NCBI RefSeq assembly: GCF_964340395.1
Contig: NC_135550.1
Span: 3,385,001-3,449,000 of the forward strand
Direction: 5' to 3'
Source of the DNA: Glandiceps talaboti
Taxonomy: Eukaryota; Hemichordata; Enteropneusta; Spengelidae
Length of the DNA stretch: 64,000 bases
The notes beneath the pieces are model-generated. The model made no database searches, was not told where the DNA came from, and was given only the letters and a program-made list of their open reading frames with translations. Below, in pieces: positions 23,652-38,600 of the stretch. Within the stretch, counting starts at the first letter, position 1. Each line of letters starts with the position of its first letter. Position numbers and translations under genes: made by a program.

Positions 23652-26600
23652 TATACATATTATATAGTGCCAGTAGTGATACAAAGAATACCATCTCTGA
23701 ATCCTCCTCCAATTAAATACATATCAATATACCTACCACATATGATGCACAGTAAAAGAATTGCCTAGCCATCAAAAACCTAATCAAGAGCTGCATGTTT
23801 TATGTGTCTACGGTACATGTAACAGTACAAGTGAGACAACGTACATACAAAACACATCTCAGACCTAGTCTATTCATGTGTAAACTATCAACATTGTAGA
23901 TTTAGTAAGTCTGTAATTGTATTGCTATGTAAGCTACATTTGTAAGCTTGGCTAAGATGTAATTGACTTGATGAAACATGATCATGTCAAATGGGATTGA
24001 ACTATTATGAGGGAGATGAGCTGGAAGGTGAACAGACACAGAATGAAATAAACACATACAAAATATCGTCAATGGCATTCTAGAACAACTGTACATTTTT
24101 TTGTTTATGTTTTTCTGGTTGCATATCAAGCCCTATTGTTATCATTACAATATTTTGTTTTGTTTTTTCTATGAGTGAGTGTGATGCGTGTGTATATAAA
24201 GAACATTTGTTATGTATATATTTATTTTTTATAACAGTGTAACCAGCAATTTACATTATATTAAGCATGTCAGTCAGGGCCTTGGACCTCGATTAGTTCA
24301 GAAAGAACTACTGTCCTTGGTCCTCACCAGAATTTTATTTTGTCCCTAGACGTATTTTTCTCTCTCTTTCATTTCTATATATTTATTCAATATCTCTATT
24401 ATCTGTATAAGTTCTGGTGAAATAAATTTCAATTCAATTCAATTCAATTTCAATTCAATATATGCTATCATTTGGTGGTTGCTATGTCTTGTTGCTAGGC
24501 ATATTTGCATACATAATTTGGGAATCTTTAATCACTTGCCTACGCTTCCCAATTTTCATCTTTACAATATAAACCATCATTTAGATTAGCGTGGTCTGGT
24601 TGCTAAGGATATTTATAATATAAACCATCATTTAGATTAGTGTGGTCTGGTTGCTAAGGATATCTACAGAAATTGTAAAAGCTTTATTCACATACATACA
24701 TACATGTATGCTGTTGTTACCTTTCACTGTTGCTAAGAGCATGTTCATGGTTTCTACGGCAGTTTTGTCAATGTGTCTTGAATAATAACTGCAGAATAAC
24801 ACCTCAAGAAACATCCCCACCAAGTTTCAACCCATTCACCATGCAGTTTCAAGTCAATCAAGATATAAATTTTTAACCAAAATTGAGATTTTTATATATA
24901 AGTTGCATAGAGCTGATGGGATCATCCCCATGTGAATACAGCTTCATCTACACATCCCCTGATGCATCCCCATTAAATTTCAGCCCAATCTGCTTGCAGT
25001 AAGTTTGGAATTGAAGATTTTTAACCAAACATTTTTAGACCTTATTTGCATATCACTGACAGGATCATCTGTTATGAACAATTCTTATCTAAACATCCCT
25101 AAGACTAAGAGTGCTATCAATTTTGTTAATATGATACATTTATATTATTAGTTTAGATTCCAATGACTTACTCCGTAAATGTCATGTTCAGTAAAATCCT
25201 GACACATGACTTTATAATAAACTATGGCTTCCTTTGCTTTAATTTATAGAATACAAAGAGACAGATACATCATGTCAGAATGTACACCTGCCTTTATTAG
25301 GGTCAAACATCATCCATAATGAATTCCCAAAGGATGCCAAATTTATTCATCATCATCAAAGTCTGTCTTCATTACCTACACCTTTCAAAGACAGCACTAT
25401 ATTACTAATCAAATAACAAAACAAAGTCTTTACAATTGACTCCATTAGTAGCTGACTAACATTGCTAACATTCAACCTTTTGACCCCAACAGCAGCAGAT
25501 ATGTATGAAAATCTATCATTTTGCCAAAAAGGTAAATTTTTGGACACAATTTTTGCAAAAATATGTGATGACTTTGAAATCAAAGTGTTTACTACCACTA
25601 AACATTTCTTGGAGTTCATGCTACAATGTAGCAAAAAGTTGTTTACAGTATTTCTATTAAAAATTCCATTAACAACATTTATTATAAACTTCTGATTATA
25701 AAAAATTCATAACATTTGTATGCACGGAGGATACAGAATGAAATATCATAAATTGATTTATATAAAATTCAAGAACACTGATCCAGGAACCACACAATAC
25801 CTATCATTTCAGCACATTACTTATCTCAAATGCAGTCAAGAAATTAACTGTAGCAACAATATTATTTTTGTCATCTATTGGCCATTATACCCCATACATA
25901 AACCAAGCTGTACACATTAGAAAAAAAATATTGCCAATGGCGTTGTAGCACAACTGTACATTTATAAAAATGTTTATTCACATGTTGATCCATGCTAGGT
26001 ATAGGTGTTCATTTGATGAATGACTATCCAGTTGCCTATCCAACCCTGTTGTTATCTTTGCAATGTACACAATCATTTCGCTGTTGGTATGAGGGTCATG
26101 TTGCTAGACATATTTGCACACATTTTTTGAATGTTCGTTCACAAATCCCTGATGTTATTTTTGTAATATACATCATCACCTGGCTGTTGCTATGGGCATG
26201 GTCTTGTTACTAGGTATATTTGCATACAATTTTATAAAGTTTGTTCATTTGTCTATTAATCCCTGAATCTTTGCGAGATACGTCTCGGCATATTTACATA
26301 CTCTTTTTGAATGTTTATTCACTTTTCTATTAATCCCTATTGTCATCTTTGCAATATGTACAATAATTTGGCTGTTGCTATAGGCGTGGTCTTCATGCTA
26401 GGCACATTTACATGTATTTTTTGAATGTTTATTCATTTGTCTATTAATCCCTGCTGTCATCTTTGCAATATATGTGATCATTTGGCTGTTGCTATGTGTT
26501 GTGGCCTTGTTGCTAGACATATTTGCATACACTTTTTGAATGTCCATTTGTCTAAGAATCCCTGTTGACTGTTATCTTTGTGAAATACAGCATCTTTTGG

Positions 26601-29600
26601 CTGTTACTATGGGCGTGGTCATGGTTGCTAGGGATATTTGCATTTATTTTTTGAATGTTTACTTGTTTGTCTACTAGATGATGATATTATATCAGCAAAA
26701 CATGCTGGCATTGGGTTGTTGCTAAGAGTGTGGTCATGGTTGCTAGGGCCAATTGTGTTAAAATGTTTTGAATGTTTTGGTGGTGTCTGCTGGGGACTAA
26801 TAAAACATTTTTTAATCATTCCTGTCATACCAGTGTGTAGTAAGATATGGCGATATTTATGTTAAACAGCAATGTATCTTACTTTCAAGTATATAAGGAG
26901 GTACTAAAGACATAAACTTTATGCATTTGTATTTTTTGGTTGACTATGTTTTCTTTGTTATCTACTTTAGGCCAGAAAAAAAAAGCTGTTCAACGGGCCT
27001 ACCTACCCATATTTTTGGCATTTCAATTTTTTTGGTGATGGGCAAAATATCCTCATGCTGGCTTTGCATGTCAGTGAAATGCACACTTTGTTTCAAAATT
27101 AAGGGAATTTCTTTATATTTTCTGAATAGTACATGTACCACTATACATTTGAGTCAATTCCAAATTATGTACTATCAGTGGTTTACTTGGCTCTGATGAT
27201 GCATACAAGCATGAATTGAGATAAAATTAAACTGTTGCATATTCAATATTCACTAAACGAAATGAGCAAAACTTTATGACCATGGGAAGGGCAGTCATTG
27301 GGCCATCAAAAGTCTGATAGTCTGAAAGTCTTCAAATGTTTTACTCTTTCTTTATTCATGATTTTTTTGGACTCAAATTAAAGTTCAGGAGAAGTCATTT
27401 ACCACATCTGCAAAATATCTTTCAGCTTTGCCACAACAAAATACACTTCATAGCCAGATAAAATGTACTGCATGTCATAATTGTCTCTCAATTCTGGTAT
27501 TTTAAAACCACATTCAAGCTTTGTAAGACTTTAAATTATGTTTTTTGTTTGATATTTTATGCCTCTAAATGGCCTCCTATATTGTCTTATTTTCAAAAAA
27601 GTTTGCATTTGTGAGGATGTATCCTTCCAATCAGTAGCAATCACAGTAATAATTGTCTTTCTCCCAAAACAAGATGGAAGGTGGCTGACTAAGTACCTCC
27701 CTTCATAGGTCAGAGCTAATTATGAGACATCTCCTTACAAGTATCGATGTGAAATGCACATCCTTTGTCAAGTAATATCATTTGGACTGTTATTGTAGTT
27801 GATTATCACTTATTTTTAATGCATCATTGTACCTGTGCTACCATATATAATTTTATATCTCCTCTATAGTGTAGGTGACAGAAGGAGTGGCTAAAATGAT
27901 TCTGGAGTTTCATTTAGCGAGTCTTAACATATTTTGAGAGGAGCTACAAAATTTGTTTAACTGTAAATTGTGCACATTTCCTAACTAGAGCTGATGGAAA
28001 TCAATTGCCATACAGACAAATTGCAAGAGATAAAATCAAAATGAATGAATAAGTACAATGTAAACTCAACTTCAAATGTTTTGCCATTATTACATGTGGT
28101 TTGTTTTTACATCCTTTGTAAAAAAAAAAAAAAAAAAAAATCGACCTACCTACCCAATGTGTCGGGTTATGTTGCCCGTTGAACAGCTTTTTTTTTTCTG
28201 GCCTTACAGCTAACTACAAATATAGAGATGAACTGAAAATGCTCCCATATGAGGGGAAATGTTGTTAATGTGCTTGCTGAGACTTTGAAATGTCTTTTTA
28301 TACTGCCGTACCTTTGTATAATCAATATCTGTATCAAATTCACTTGAATTCAGTACAGTCCTGGCTATATATCCCTTTTTGCAAAAGTTCATCAGATATG
28401 CAAATGTTCGATGCCATCGTACCTTTGCTCAGTCAATATCTTTAGAAAGTTTTATCAAATTTGGTGCAGTCTTGGAAAAGGCCCTAATTGCCAAAGTTCG
28501 TTAATTAATTATGCAAATGAGCAATTAACTTACACCACTAAATTTCATTAAGAATTATAATATCTCGGTATGATCAATATCTGTGGCAAGTTTCATCAAA
28601 TATGGCGTAGTCTTTCTTGGTCAAGGCCCTAACTGCCAAAGTTTGATAATTATGCAAATTAGCAAAAAATTGACAGCAATAAATTTCATTAAGAACTACA
28701 TTTGTATCATAACTCTGTATGATCAATATCTGTTGCAAGTTTTATCAAACTTGGCAGTCTTTCTTGGTATAGGCCCTAATTGCCAAAGTTCATGTAATTA
28801 TGCAAATGAGTAATTAATTGACAGCACTTAATTTCTGTAAGAACTACATGTATCATATCTCTGTATGATCAAGATCTGTGGCAAGTTTCAGCAAATTTGA
28901 CAAAGCCATTCTGGATGCATAACCTGAGTTACAAACATTAGTTAGGCAAATTAGCTCTTAATTAACTTGACACAAGTTAACGTCTTTTAGTGCTTTTATA
29001 CATTGTATCTTTGTATGATCCATAGATGTAGCAAGTTTTGTTGAATTTGGTACAGCCGTAATACGTATATATACCCCCATTTTATATAAATCATTAATCA
29101 TGCAAATTATCATTAATTATTATTAAAAATAGCGCTAAGTTACAGCCTGACAATGCCACATAATAAATTGCAGAACATTTGCTTCAGTATTTTTTGAGAT
29201 ATCAGTGGAACAAAATTTCGGTACAGATACACACAGACAGACAGACAGACAAACAAACAGACAGACAGACAGACAAAGACAGACAGACACAGACAGACAG
29301 ACACACATCGCCACGACATTACCTCCCCATGACATTACCTCCCATACGGGATCTAAAAATAGCAGAGATGTAGTACCCTGGAATCCATGCGAATGGAGGT
29401 TTGAATTCATTATTTCCCATCAGATGGAAATTCACAATCCACAATCGCCTGGATTTAGGCTAGGGATATAGCAGTGACCATTTTTGACTGCTGCAGCCAT
29501 GCTTGCACAATGTTGGCATCCATTTCAATAAATCATACCAAAACCAGGCACTGGCATCATCTCACAGCCATCAATGATTTTCAATTACTAATCTGACTGA

Positions 29601-32600
29601 ACATCAAAATGACAATGCATCACATATTTCTAAATGTTTCAACTTTAATAAAATGAAATGTCCGATAAAATCCATATTGCTGACTATATATACCTTGTAA
29701 TAAAATTATAACCTACATGTATGTGACATGCCATGTCATTATGATGCATACAAACCATAAATCTATACTGCTATGATTTATAATGTCTTAAGTTAGATTT
29801 CATATTTTGAATCTAAAACTGTACTGAATTATTAATGTCTCATCTGGGTTTCCAGGAATCAATCTATTACAGTCTAAGTGCTATGACATTTTACCAAGTG
29901 GTTACATTAAATGCCTACATACACACAGAGGTATTCACAGTTATGTCATACCTACAGAATTGCTCACTAGAATCATGTCTTTTTTTCTTTTTCTTTTTAA
30001 AAATATTTTTGAGCTGGAAATTGCTCCCAGCATTTTTTCCAATACAGACACCAACAGACATATTTATCATGATTGGGATGAACAATTTTTGAAGTGACAG
30101 GTACAATTGGTTTCGGGGGACTACCAAATCAAGGTTACTATTCATGATGGCAAAAACAACATCAGTGAAAGTGAAAAAAAAATCAAGTGCTCCTGGACTA
30201 CCACATGTATTGTGATTAGTACAAAAACAAACACCCATATTTTAACAGTTCAATGAAAACACCATACATGTTTTATATAGCTGGCATATCTTTGCAACTT
30301 TTCCTGTTAAAATGAGAACTGAGATAACATTCAGGATAAGTGACAATATTGCAATGAACCATGTGAAATGTCACAGGATTTATCGGAGTCAGTTTTCATT
30401 GAAATCAATACATGGTTCCTTTATATAGATTGTAGACGCTTGCTTTTAAAGAATTTAGCATTCAACACACTCACTATAAGTTTTTAGTTAAAGCAATACG
30501 GACGTGATCCACTACACAAAATCTTATGTGCAATATTGAACTTAAAAAGCAAACCATAGGATTGGCCAGTTCACTGTCAAGTATGCACATGCCACATGCT
30601 AAATTATGGAACAGCATCCTATCAACATCCGCAACATAAATAGCAGAAGTCATTTCCAAAAAGAGTTCAAAAACTATTTCAATCAGTAAACTAGTTATAC
30701 TTCATATTCATAGATTGATTACCGTTTGTCATGTAACCTTTCACTGTACATTAAAGTAGGTCAAGTTTTTGCTTCTTGTGTTTGTTTGTTTGTTTGTTGT
30801 ATATATATTTGTAAATCCTTTATGATTTTTCTATTCTGTCAATGTTGTAATACATTCAATTTGATCAGCAGACCCAGTACTTAGTATAAATTTCTAAGGT
30901 TGTAAAAGGGGACGGGCTCAACTAGCTGTGAAGACAACTATTTTTCATCTCCCTGTAACAGGAGCTTGAAAAACTGGTAAAATCCAAAATAGATTGAAAA
31001 CTGCAGTAAAATACTATGATATGCTGGGAACATAGACACAATTTACAACTGCCTTATCAAATAACATTGCAGCTCTAAACCATGAAATGAAAATATTATT
31101 ACATACAAAATTGGATTTTTACCAAGATGTTATTTTTACCAATTTTCAAGACAAGGCATCACAAAAGATATGTATTGGAATATTTTAGTAGACAAGCTTA
31201 GTATCCCAAACTAAATTTTGAATCGAAAATATACACATCTCAAAGTTTGTATGTACATAATGTAGTTATTAAGTGTGCAGCCTTGGGCATGCATGGCAGG
31301 CAATGTCGTATGACAGGAGAATCAGGGAATGGTTGAATGAGTTCCAGATAAGCTACCATGATAATCATCTCTGCCCACTATTTCTGAACTTACCACACCC
31401 AAAAATACAACTACATACTATAATAAAATAACAATTAGAATTACACTGGGGGTTTAACATCATGAAAAATAATGCATACAAACTTGGCATAAATACAGCT
31501 CCTAAAAACAGCGGGCTAAAGAGTCACATATCACTTTCCAGTGATCTGACGTGGTGTAGCTTGTACAAGTGTCATTATAGTTGTAAAGATAGCACACAAT
31601 GAACTATATTATGTACACCATGTATGATGTTAACTGCGACCATTCATTAATTACAGGCAATGTGACACTATACTGTGCACTAAACTTGTTTTGTTAGCTC
31701 ATGCCAATGTCAAAACAAAATGCATACCTGCACTGAATATCTACAGAGATTAGAACTACATAAATACCTCTCAGGACATGGCTTATTCACTCAGCTGAGA
31801 CGTGTGACCCTTCTCGTGACCTCATCTTGCCAAATATGGAAACTCACAAGCAGTCCTGCAGGGTGCATGTATTTGTAGACATAGAGGGCTGTAGTATATC
31901 ATATGTCATTTTGACATATTTACTTTTTATTGCTACAGCTCTGCATTTGTTCAAGTATTTCTGCTTCTAATAAACCCATTATACACTTCTGGTTTTTCCA
32001 AGTGTAATTGGTACATGTAGATGTGTATATCCAGTCATCACTGTACAAAAGAAATGCTGTGTGTGACAGGGGAAATGGATCATTCCTTACTTCTATTTCT
32101 CAATACACAAACTATACATGTATACACTGTACACTGTCATCTGCATCTTTCCTTCATATACATACTAATTCAATTTCTTCCACATACATACTGCCTCAGT
32201 TTCCTTCCTCTACACACTGCCCCAATTTTCTTCCTATATACATACTGCCTCAGTTTTCCTCATCAGTTCCACACCACTCCAAATCAGGAGGAAACAAACT
32301 CTCCAAAGTTGGAGGTTTTCCTAACTTATGAATATTAATGAGACAATACAGAAGTCATGAACTTGGCTTGAGGAAGGTCCTACTACGTGTATGGGTACAT
32401 TTCTGCCTAGGTTCATAGCTCTAGAGACATATCTTGGACTTTGTTAGAACGTAAACATCTCAATGATGGACAGCTTTATAAATCTGTTGATTTCCAGCTT
32501 ATTAGATTTAAGCATTCATCAGATATGAGCAATCAAAATATACACATGTACTTGCTGTATGCTGAAAATTCCTTTGTTTTTTGTCACTTGATCATCAAGC

Positions 32601-35600
32601 AATCATTGTCTCATTTGACAGTGCTTTTCTCGACATATTTTTGTCTTCATGTATGTATTTTTTGTAAGATTGCAGTACAGAAAGTAAGCCTTCCACTGAT
32701 GTGTAATAAATGAAGATTGGACATGGGGAAAAATGGGGAATACTTTTTAGTGTCACCATGTGTATATGCACGGAGGACTGCGCACCAAGGATGGGCAGTT
32801 TGATACCTAGTATTTTTCATTCAGTATTATTCAAACATAATTATGATTTCCGTTTCAACTGTAACGTCAAAAATAGTTTTCAACTTTACAAGAAATAAAT
32901 GGATAAAATTACATGGAAATAAATGGATAAAATTTCATGGTATTTCCAATGAAATGCATTCTCGCAAACCAGAGCTGTTATTTCTTCCGCTACACTTCGA
33001 AATAAAGACTCTGGCATCTTACGGCTGTAAAAGCCATACCTCACATATACGTAATACATATTCATAAGCAATGACATCATGATAATCTGACCAATCAAAG
33101 TCCATCTCTCAAAGAATGCATAACAAGAATGGCGGCTGCTCATGTTATGGCATCCAAATAATGGCAACTGCCATGTTTACCGCAACACAATTCAGAATAA
33201 GCGACCTATCGGTCAGAAAAGCTCCGCTGGTTTTTTTATTTTTTATTTTGGTAACATGTAGAAGTGGTTCAGTTCTTTAGCTCTTCACTACGCAGTTTTG
33301 TTTTAGTGATGTAATAAAGTGGTTAGTGGTTTCATATGATGTCTCACTATAAAACATATTTCACACAGAAAGTTGGTAAAATATCGTTCTTTTATATTAT
33401 AGTCACCATTTTACAAAAAATCTCCTGTTATGAAAAGTACACAAAATCTCAGAAAAATAATGACTGGGAAATGCACACACAAAAAAAACAAAAAAGGATT
33501 TTTGAGGTTGGCTGTAAATAATTCCAGTGTCTTACAGCTTTAACCCTGGAAAGGTTTAATGATGAATGATATAAACTTGGGATCTAAAATAATTTTGAGG
33601 CAATTTGAATATTAATTTTCTCACAAATTTACCAAAAACACCAACAACATTCAACTTGTAGTAGACATAACATCATCTGATATTTTAATTTAATAGCCTA
33701 TGGACCTGCTTGCAGGTGGTTCACATATTTTGTTAGTCCTGCTTGCGTAAGGAACAAGTCGCCCCTTCAGTGTTGAGGTAGACTGTCGACAGTCATTTGT
33801 GCCTTTTTCCTACGTTTTATCTAAAACTAAAGTCATCTGATCCGGAGCAATATTGTAACCATGTACTGATCAGCGTGTGCTTTCGGCACTCACAGTTCAT
33901 GCCTATCAGTACGCATTAATATTCAGTGCTACGGAGCGAGGCGACGACTTTGATTTAGATGAAACGTAGCAAAAATGGCATGAATGACTGTCAACAGTCT
34001 AGTGTTGAGGGTCGTGTCAGTAACATAGACCTGTGCCCGTCTGCAAGCAGGACTAGCATTTCGTATGCAAGCTGGACTAAATTTAGTCGAGTGTTCAAAA
34101 CTCAATGTGACATGGCAAGATGCATCATGTAAATCGGAACTGTAGACCTACTAATCTCGAACTGCGAATGCCGAAGGCATGAACTGTGAGTGCCGAAGGC
34201 ACGCGCTGATCAGTACGTGGTTACAGTATTGCTCCGGATCAGAGTGAGGCAATGACTTCAATAACTACAAGTGAATAACTACACTACAATAACTACAAGT
34301 TGTGAATGGAATTAACTTTATCTCGAGTGAACTCACTTGAATCAGCCAATCTTGGCTTGTTGTAACCATGGCCCTATTGAGATAATCCATGTTGTAACCT
34401 ACTTCGGTACTTGCTACAAACTCACTATTGTATCAGACTCCCGGTCTGATGGTACAACAAATCCATGCTCTCACAAACCTTGCTTGACGCTTTGAGGCAA
34501 GATTTATAGATCATTATTTTATGTCCATACATGTATCAATCCAATCTTGTTTGTAGGATGGCAAAAATAAAATTTCAGCAACAAGCACCCAACTTGGCCA
34601 AGTCAGTTTTCAGTGTACATACTACTCATGCTACTAGTATCTTGCCAAGACATTAGCAGTATATCACATAGTATGCATGAGTCAATCTGATTGGTTGTAT
34701 TGTTGACGTACAAAGCCACAGGGATAAATAACTAACAATGAGTATCACATCATGACAGTGTCCATCAAGTACATCCTGACAGGTTGCCCACATTCTACAG
34801 ATTAGTCGACTAAGGTGAACTTTATTATTAGTGACAGTGATTGAACATGAGGGTAGGTGCAAGTATCATCATTACCATTTTTCTTCCGTAAGGAAGAGAT
34901 ATATTTATGGGTGGAAGTCTGTGTGTCTATGTGTCTGTCTGTCTGTCTGTGTCATCGTTTTCTCCATAACGGCTTGCTCAATTCAAACGAAATTTTGAAG
35001 ACGTATGATGTAGGGTAATGGCAAGACTTGATTAGGTTTTGGTAAAAATCCTGTGAATATTAATGAGCAATTTACGTAATTAATGATTTTCGGTAATTAG
35101 GCTATATCTCGAGAATGCACGCTTCAAATTCAAATTATAACTTGGTACACACATTTGCGATACCAAAGCGCACCTACCTGTCCTTAAAATATTACTAATG
35201 TAGCTTTTAGTTTTAATAAGTTATTGGCATATTTTCGATTGGCCACAAAAAAGAAAAAAATAGTTTCTCGTCAGGAAATGTTGTCTAAAGTGGTGCGACT
35301 TTATCACCATTTTCTAAAACACGACTGGCTCAATTCAAACGAAATTTCTTGCATGTGTTCTGTAGGGTAGTGACAAGAACTGATTAGGTTTCGGTAAAGA
35401 TCCCAAGAATATTAACGAGAAATTTACATAATTAATGGTTTTCGGTAATTAGGCTATATCTCAAGAATGCACACTTCAAATTCAATATAATTTGATACAT
35501 GCATTTACGATACCAAAGCGCTCTTGTCCTGAAAATATTATTGATGTAGCTTTTAGTTTTAATAAATTATTGGCATATTTTTGTAGGCCACTAAAAAGGA

Positions 35601-38600
35601 AAAAATAGTTTCTCAGAAAATGTTGTCTAAAGTGGTACAACGATGCGCTTATTTTTTTTTACATTCTCAACAAATGTCACAGTACATGTTGTGGTTGGCC
35701 AGGAGATCACTAACAGCAATGAGCAACTAGCAATCAATCAGAAAAAATAACTTACTAGTATTACATATGTTCTGTTGTATTCCAACAATTGTCTGTAGGA
35801 ATGACAATCTCAAAACTTTGCCCTTACGGAAGACATTCAGTTTACATCTGGTCCAGCTTTGTTTAGTTCTTGTTAAATATCGTAATTCTGGTAGTTTTGC
35901 TGTGTATTTAGTAAACAAAAGGGAGAATGGCTAAAACTACCCAAATGCTAAATCCCCCCCCCCCCCCCACCTCTAACATACAACTTTTTGAAATTAGGTG
36001 TGTCATCAATTGCTATATTATGTGGTTTGAGATGATCACTGCGAAGATAAGAGCCTGTTTTGATGACTTCATCACATGGTTCGGTTTGTTATCAGTTGAG
36101 CAAGCCTGCAGGCTGGACAGGACCAGAATGTGATGTCATTCCTTGGTGCATGCTGCGCAGATTTCAAGTTCACGGGGTCATTTCAACTGCGACTGTGCAG
36201 TTTATCAATATTGTATACTCCCAATTTGGAGTGGTGTGGAACTGCTCATATGCGTACTGCCTCAGTTTTCTTCCTATATATGCATACTGCCTCAGATTTC
36301 TTTCTATACATACTGCCTCAGTTTCCTTCTTATGTGTACTGCCTCAGTTTCCTACCAGTACATATGCGTACTGCCTGTTTTCTTCCTATGCATACTGCCT
36401 CAGTTTCCCTCATATCCGTACTGCCTCAGTTTCCCCAATATGCATACTGCCTCAGTTTTCTTCCTATACATATTGCCTCAGTTTTCTTCCTATACATACT
36501 GCCTCAGTTTTCTTCCTATGCATACTGCCTCAGTTTCCCTCATATGTGTACTGCCTCAGTTTCCCTTATATGTGTACTGCCTCAGTTTTCTTCCTATGTG
36601 TACTGCCTCAGTTTTCTTCCTATCCATACTGCCTCAGTTTCTTCAATATGCGTACTGCCTCAGTTTTCTTCCTATGCCGCATGCGTACTTCGTCAGTTTC
36701 AAAGTATTTTCACCAATCTCTCCAAATGCACACATGGCATTTGTTTCCAAAGTCTTTTCAATCATGTTTGTCATAACCACACACAACCCAACCTTGAAAC
36801 ACTGCAACTATTCACCCACCACGATACTGAGATTCTCTGAATATTTAACCTATCAACTCATAAGATTAAATCATAATAAACCATTTAATACAAACCAAAA
36901 TATTAGTTTTTTTAAAAGTGAAATATGAATATGACAGATGTTGTTGTGGCAATTTCATAGTAAGGGGTGAAATAAACAGTTCTATATTGGATAAAAACTA
37001 AATTTATATAGTTACATATGTAGGCCTTCCCATACACCACACCACACCCAATTAGACAACATTTTTAAGAAATGTATGTATTTAGGAATACAAAACATAT
37101 CCATTTAAAAGTAAAATCATTTTTTTTTAGCATGAGAACTAAAAATGGTTCAAACAACCCCCCCCCCCCTCCAAAAAAAAAAAGAATTTAGTTCTTTATT
37201 CCACATTGAACTATTGATCTTGCCCCTAACAGGATCAAACATTGTGTACACTTGAAACTCAAATGAGAAACAAGGTTAATGATTTAGACCTTGAAATTGA
37301 ATATATTATTAACACAACTACAATTGGTGTATTACTATTGCAACCTTCTGCTGATTTGAGACATTGTAAGTTTGTTGCTGGATTTATTGTCCAAGTTTTT
37401 CAGTCTCCTTGGGAATACATACAATATTGATTCCTAATCTACACTGTACTCAGGTGAAGTATTATGGAGTTGACCTTACATTCAAAAAGTGAGGTCAACT
37501 AGCAGCTCAAAGGTCAAGTATCAGGTAAATTTGCATCATGTTCATAAGCATGTTCATGATACCTCCCATAATAGCTATCCGTTTGGTAGCATCATGGAAG
37601 TACATGTATTAGAGCCACGGTAGCATTTTCAGTGAAACCGGCCAGTGGTCCCCGTTTTATAATAATGTAAGCTAACAGTGACATGTATAAACAGTGGTGT
37701 GCATACTTGGATATGACTCCCTATACAACAAGTCATTGAGAATGACATAGTCCCCGCTATGATTGGGTTTTAAGGAATTATCACTACTCTGATCACGCAA
37801 CAACACTTGTGAACCTAAATCAAGCAGACTTAGATATGTTGTGTCTGCTTGTTGGACATGGAACATGCCTACAACAATAAAGGATGGGTCGGGTATGGGG
37901 GATCGTATCACGATGAAAATGGATATGCACATGTATGTCATAGAACACTGTCCTAATACCAACTTTGAATGAGATCTGTTCAACTTAGTGATAGCTGATA
38001 GTGTGGTAGACGGTCGACAGTCGCTCGCGCCTTTTTTTTCCTCCGTTTTATCTAAACTCCGATCCGGCGCAACACTAGTCTAATCGCAAACTGATATCGA
38101 GGGCCGAAGGCCCGAGCGACTGTTGTCCCTTGCCGCATCTCCCTTGCTATTACATATTCATGATGTGACGTCATTTAATGGGGCGTTTTTATATATATCG
38201 TATGATTTGCATACAGTTCAATGTAAGGTCACTCAACATTCAACACACGTAAACTACAGCGGAAACTTGTCTTCGTAAATGCATTTTGATGGTCATAATC
38301 AAGTACTTTTTGCTTTCCTATCTTTCTTTGTTAAAGCTTGAAACCGCGCGTTTTTTTTAAGATTAGTAAATGACGTCGTTGACGACCTCGACGCCCAATA
38401 CACTGTCGTCATGCTCACTAGTCTATTGCCTTTTGTTTAGCAGCTAGCTGTTACAGTGGTAATGGTAGCGAGAGAGTGCTACGGAAGTCGGTGTACCAAC
38501 TCCGACCGACACTCCACTCAAGCAATAGATGTTTTGGACACCCTTTTTACCTTCCCTCGACTGCAGCTAGCATATTATATAGTAATAAAATTCATGTATA

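Noticed and set aside
36060-36928. Three overlapping plus-strand frames of about 240 codons
   Set aside because: All three frames are open over a 26-27-bp minisatellite; no domain except a doubtful RT scrap at the start.
37672-37983. 103-codon minus-strand frame next to the Mutator-like element
   Set aside because: No recognisable domain or splice signals.
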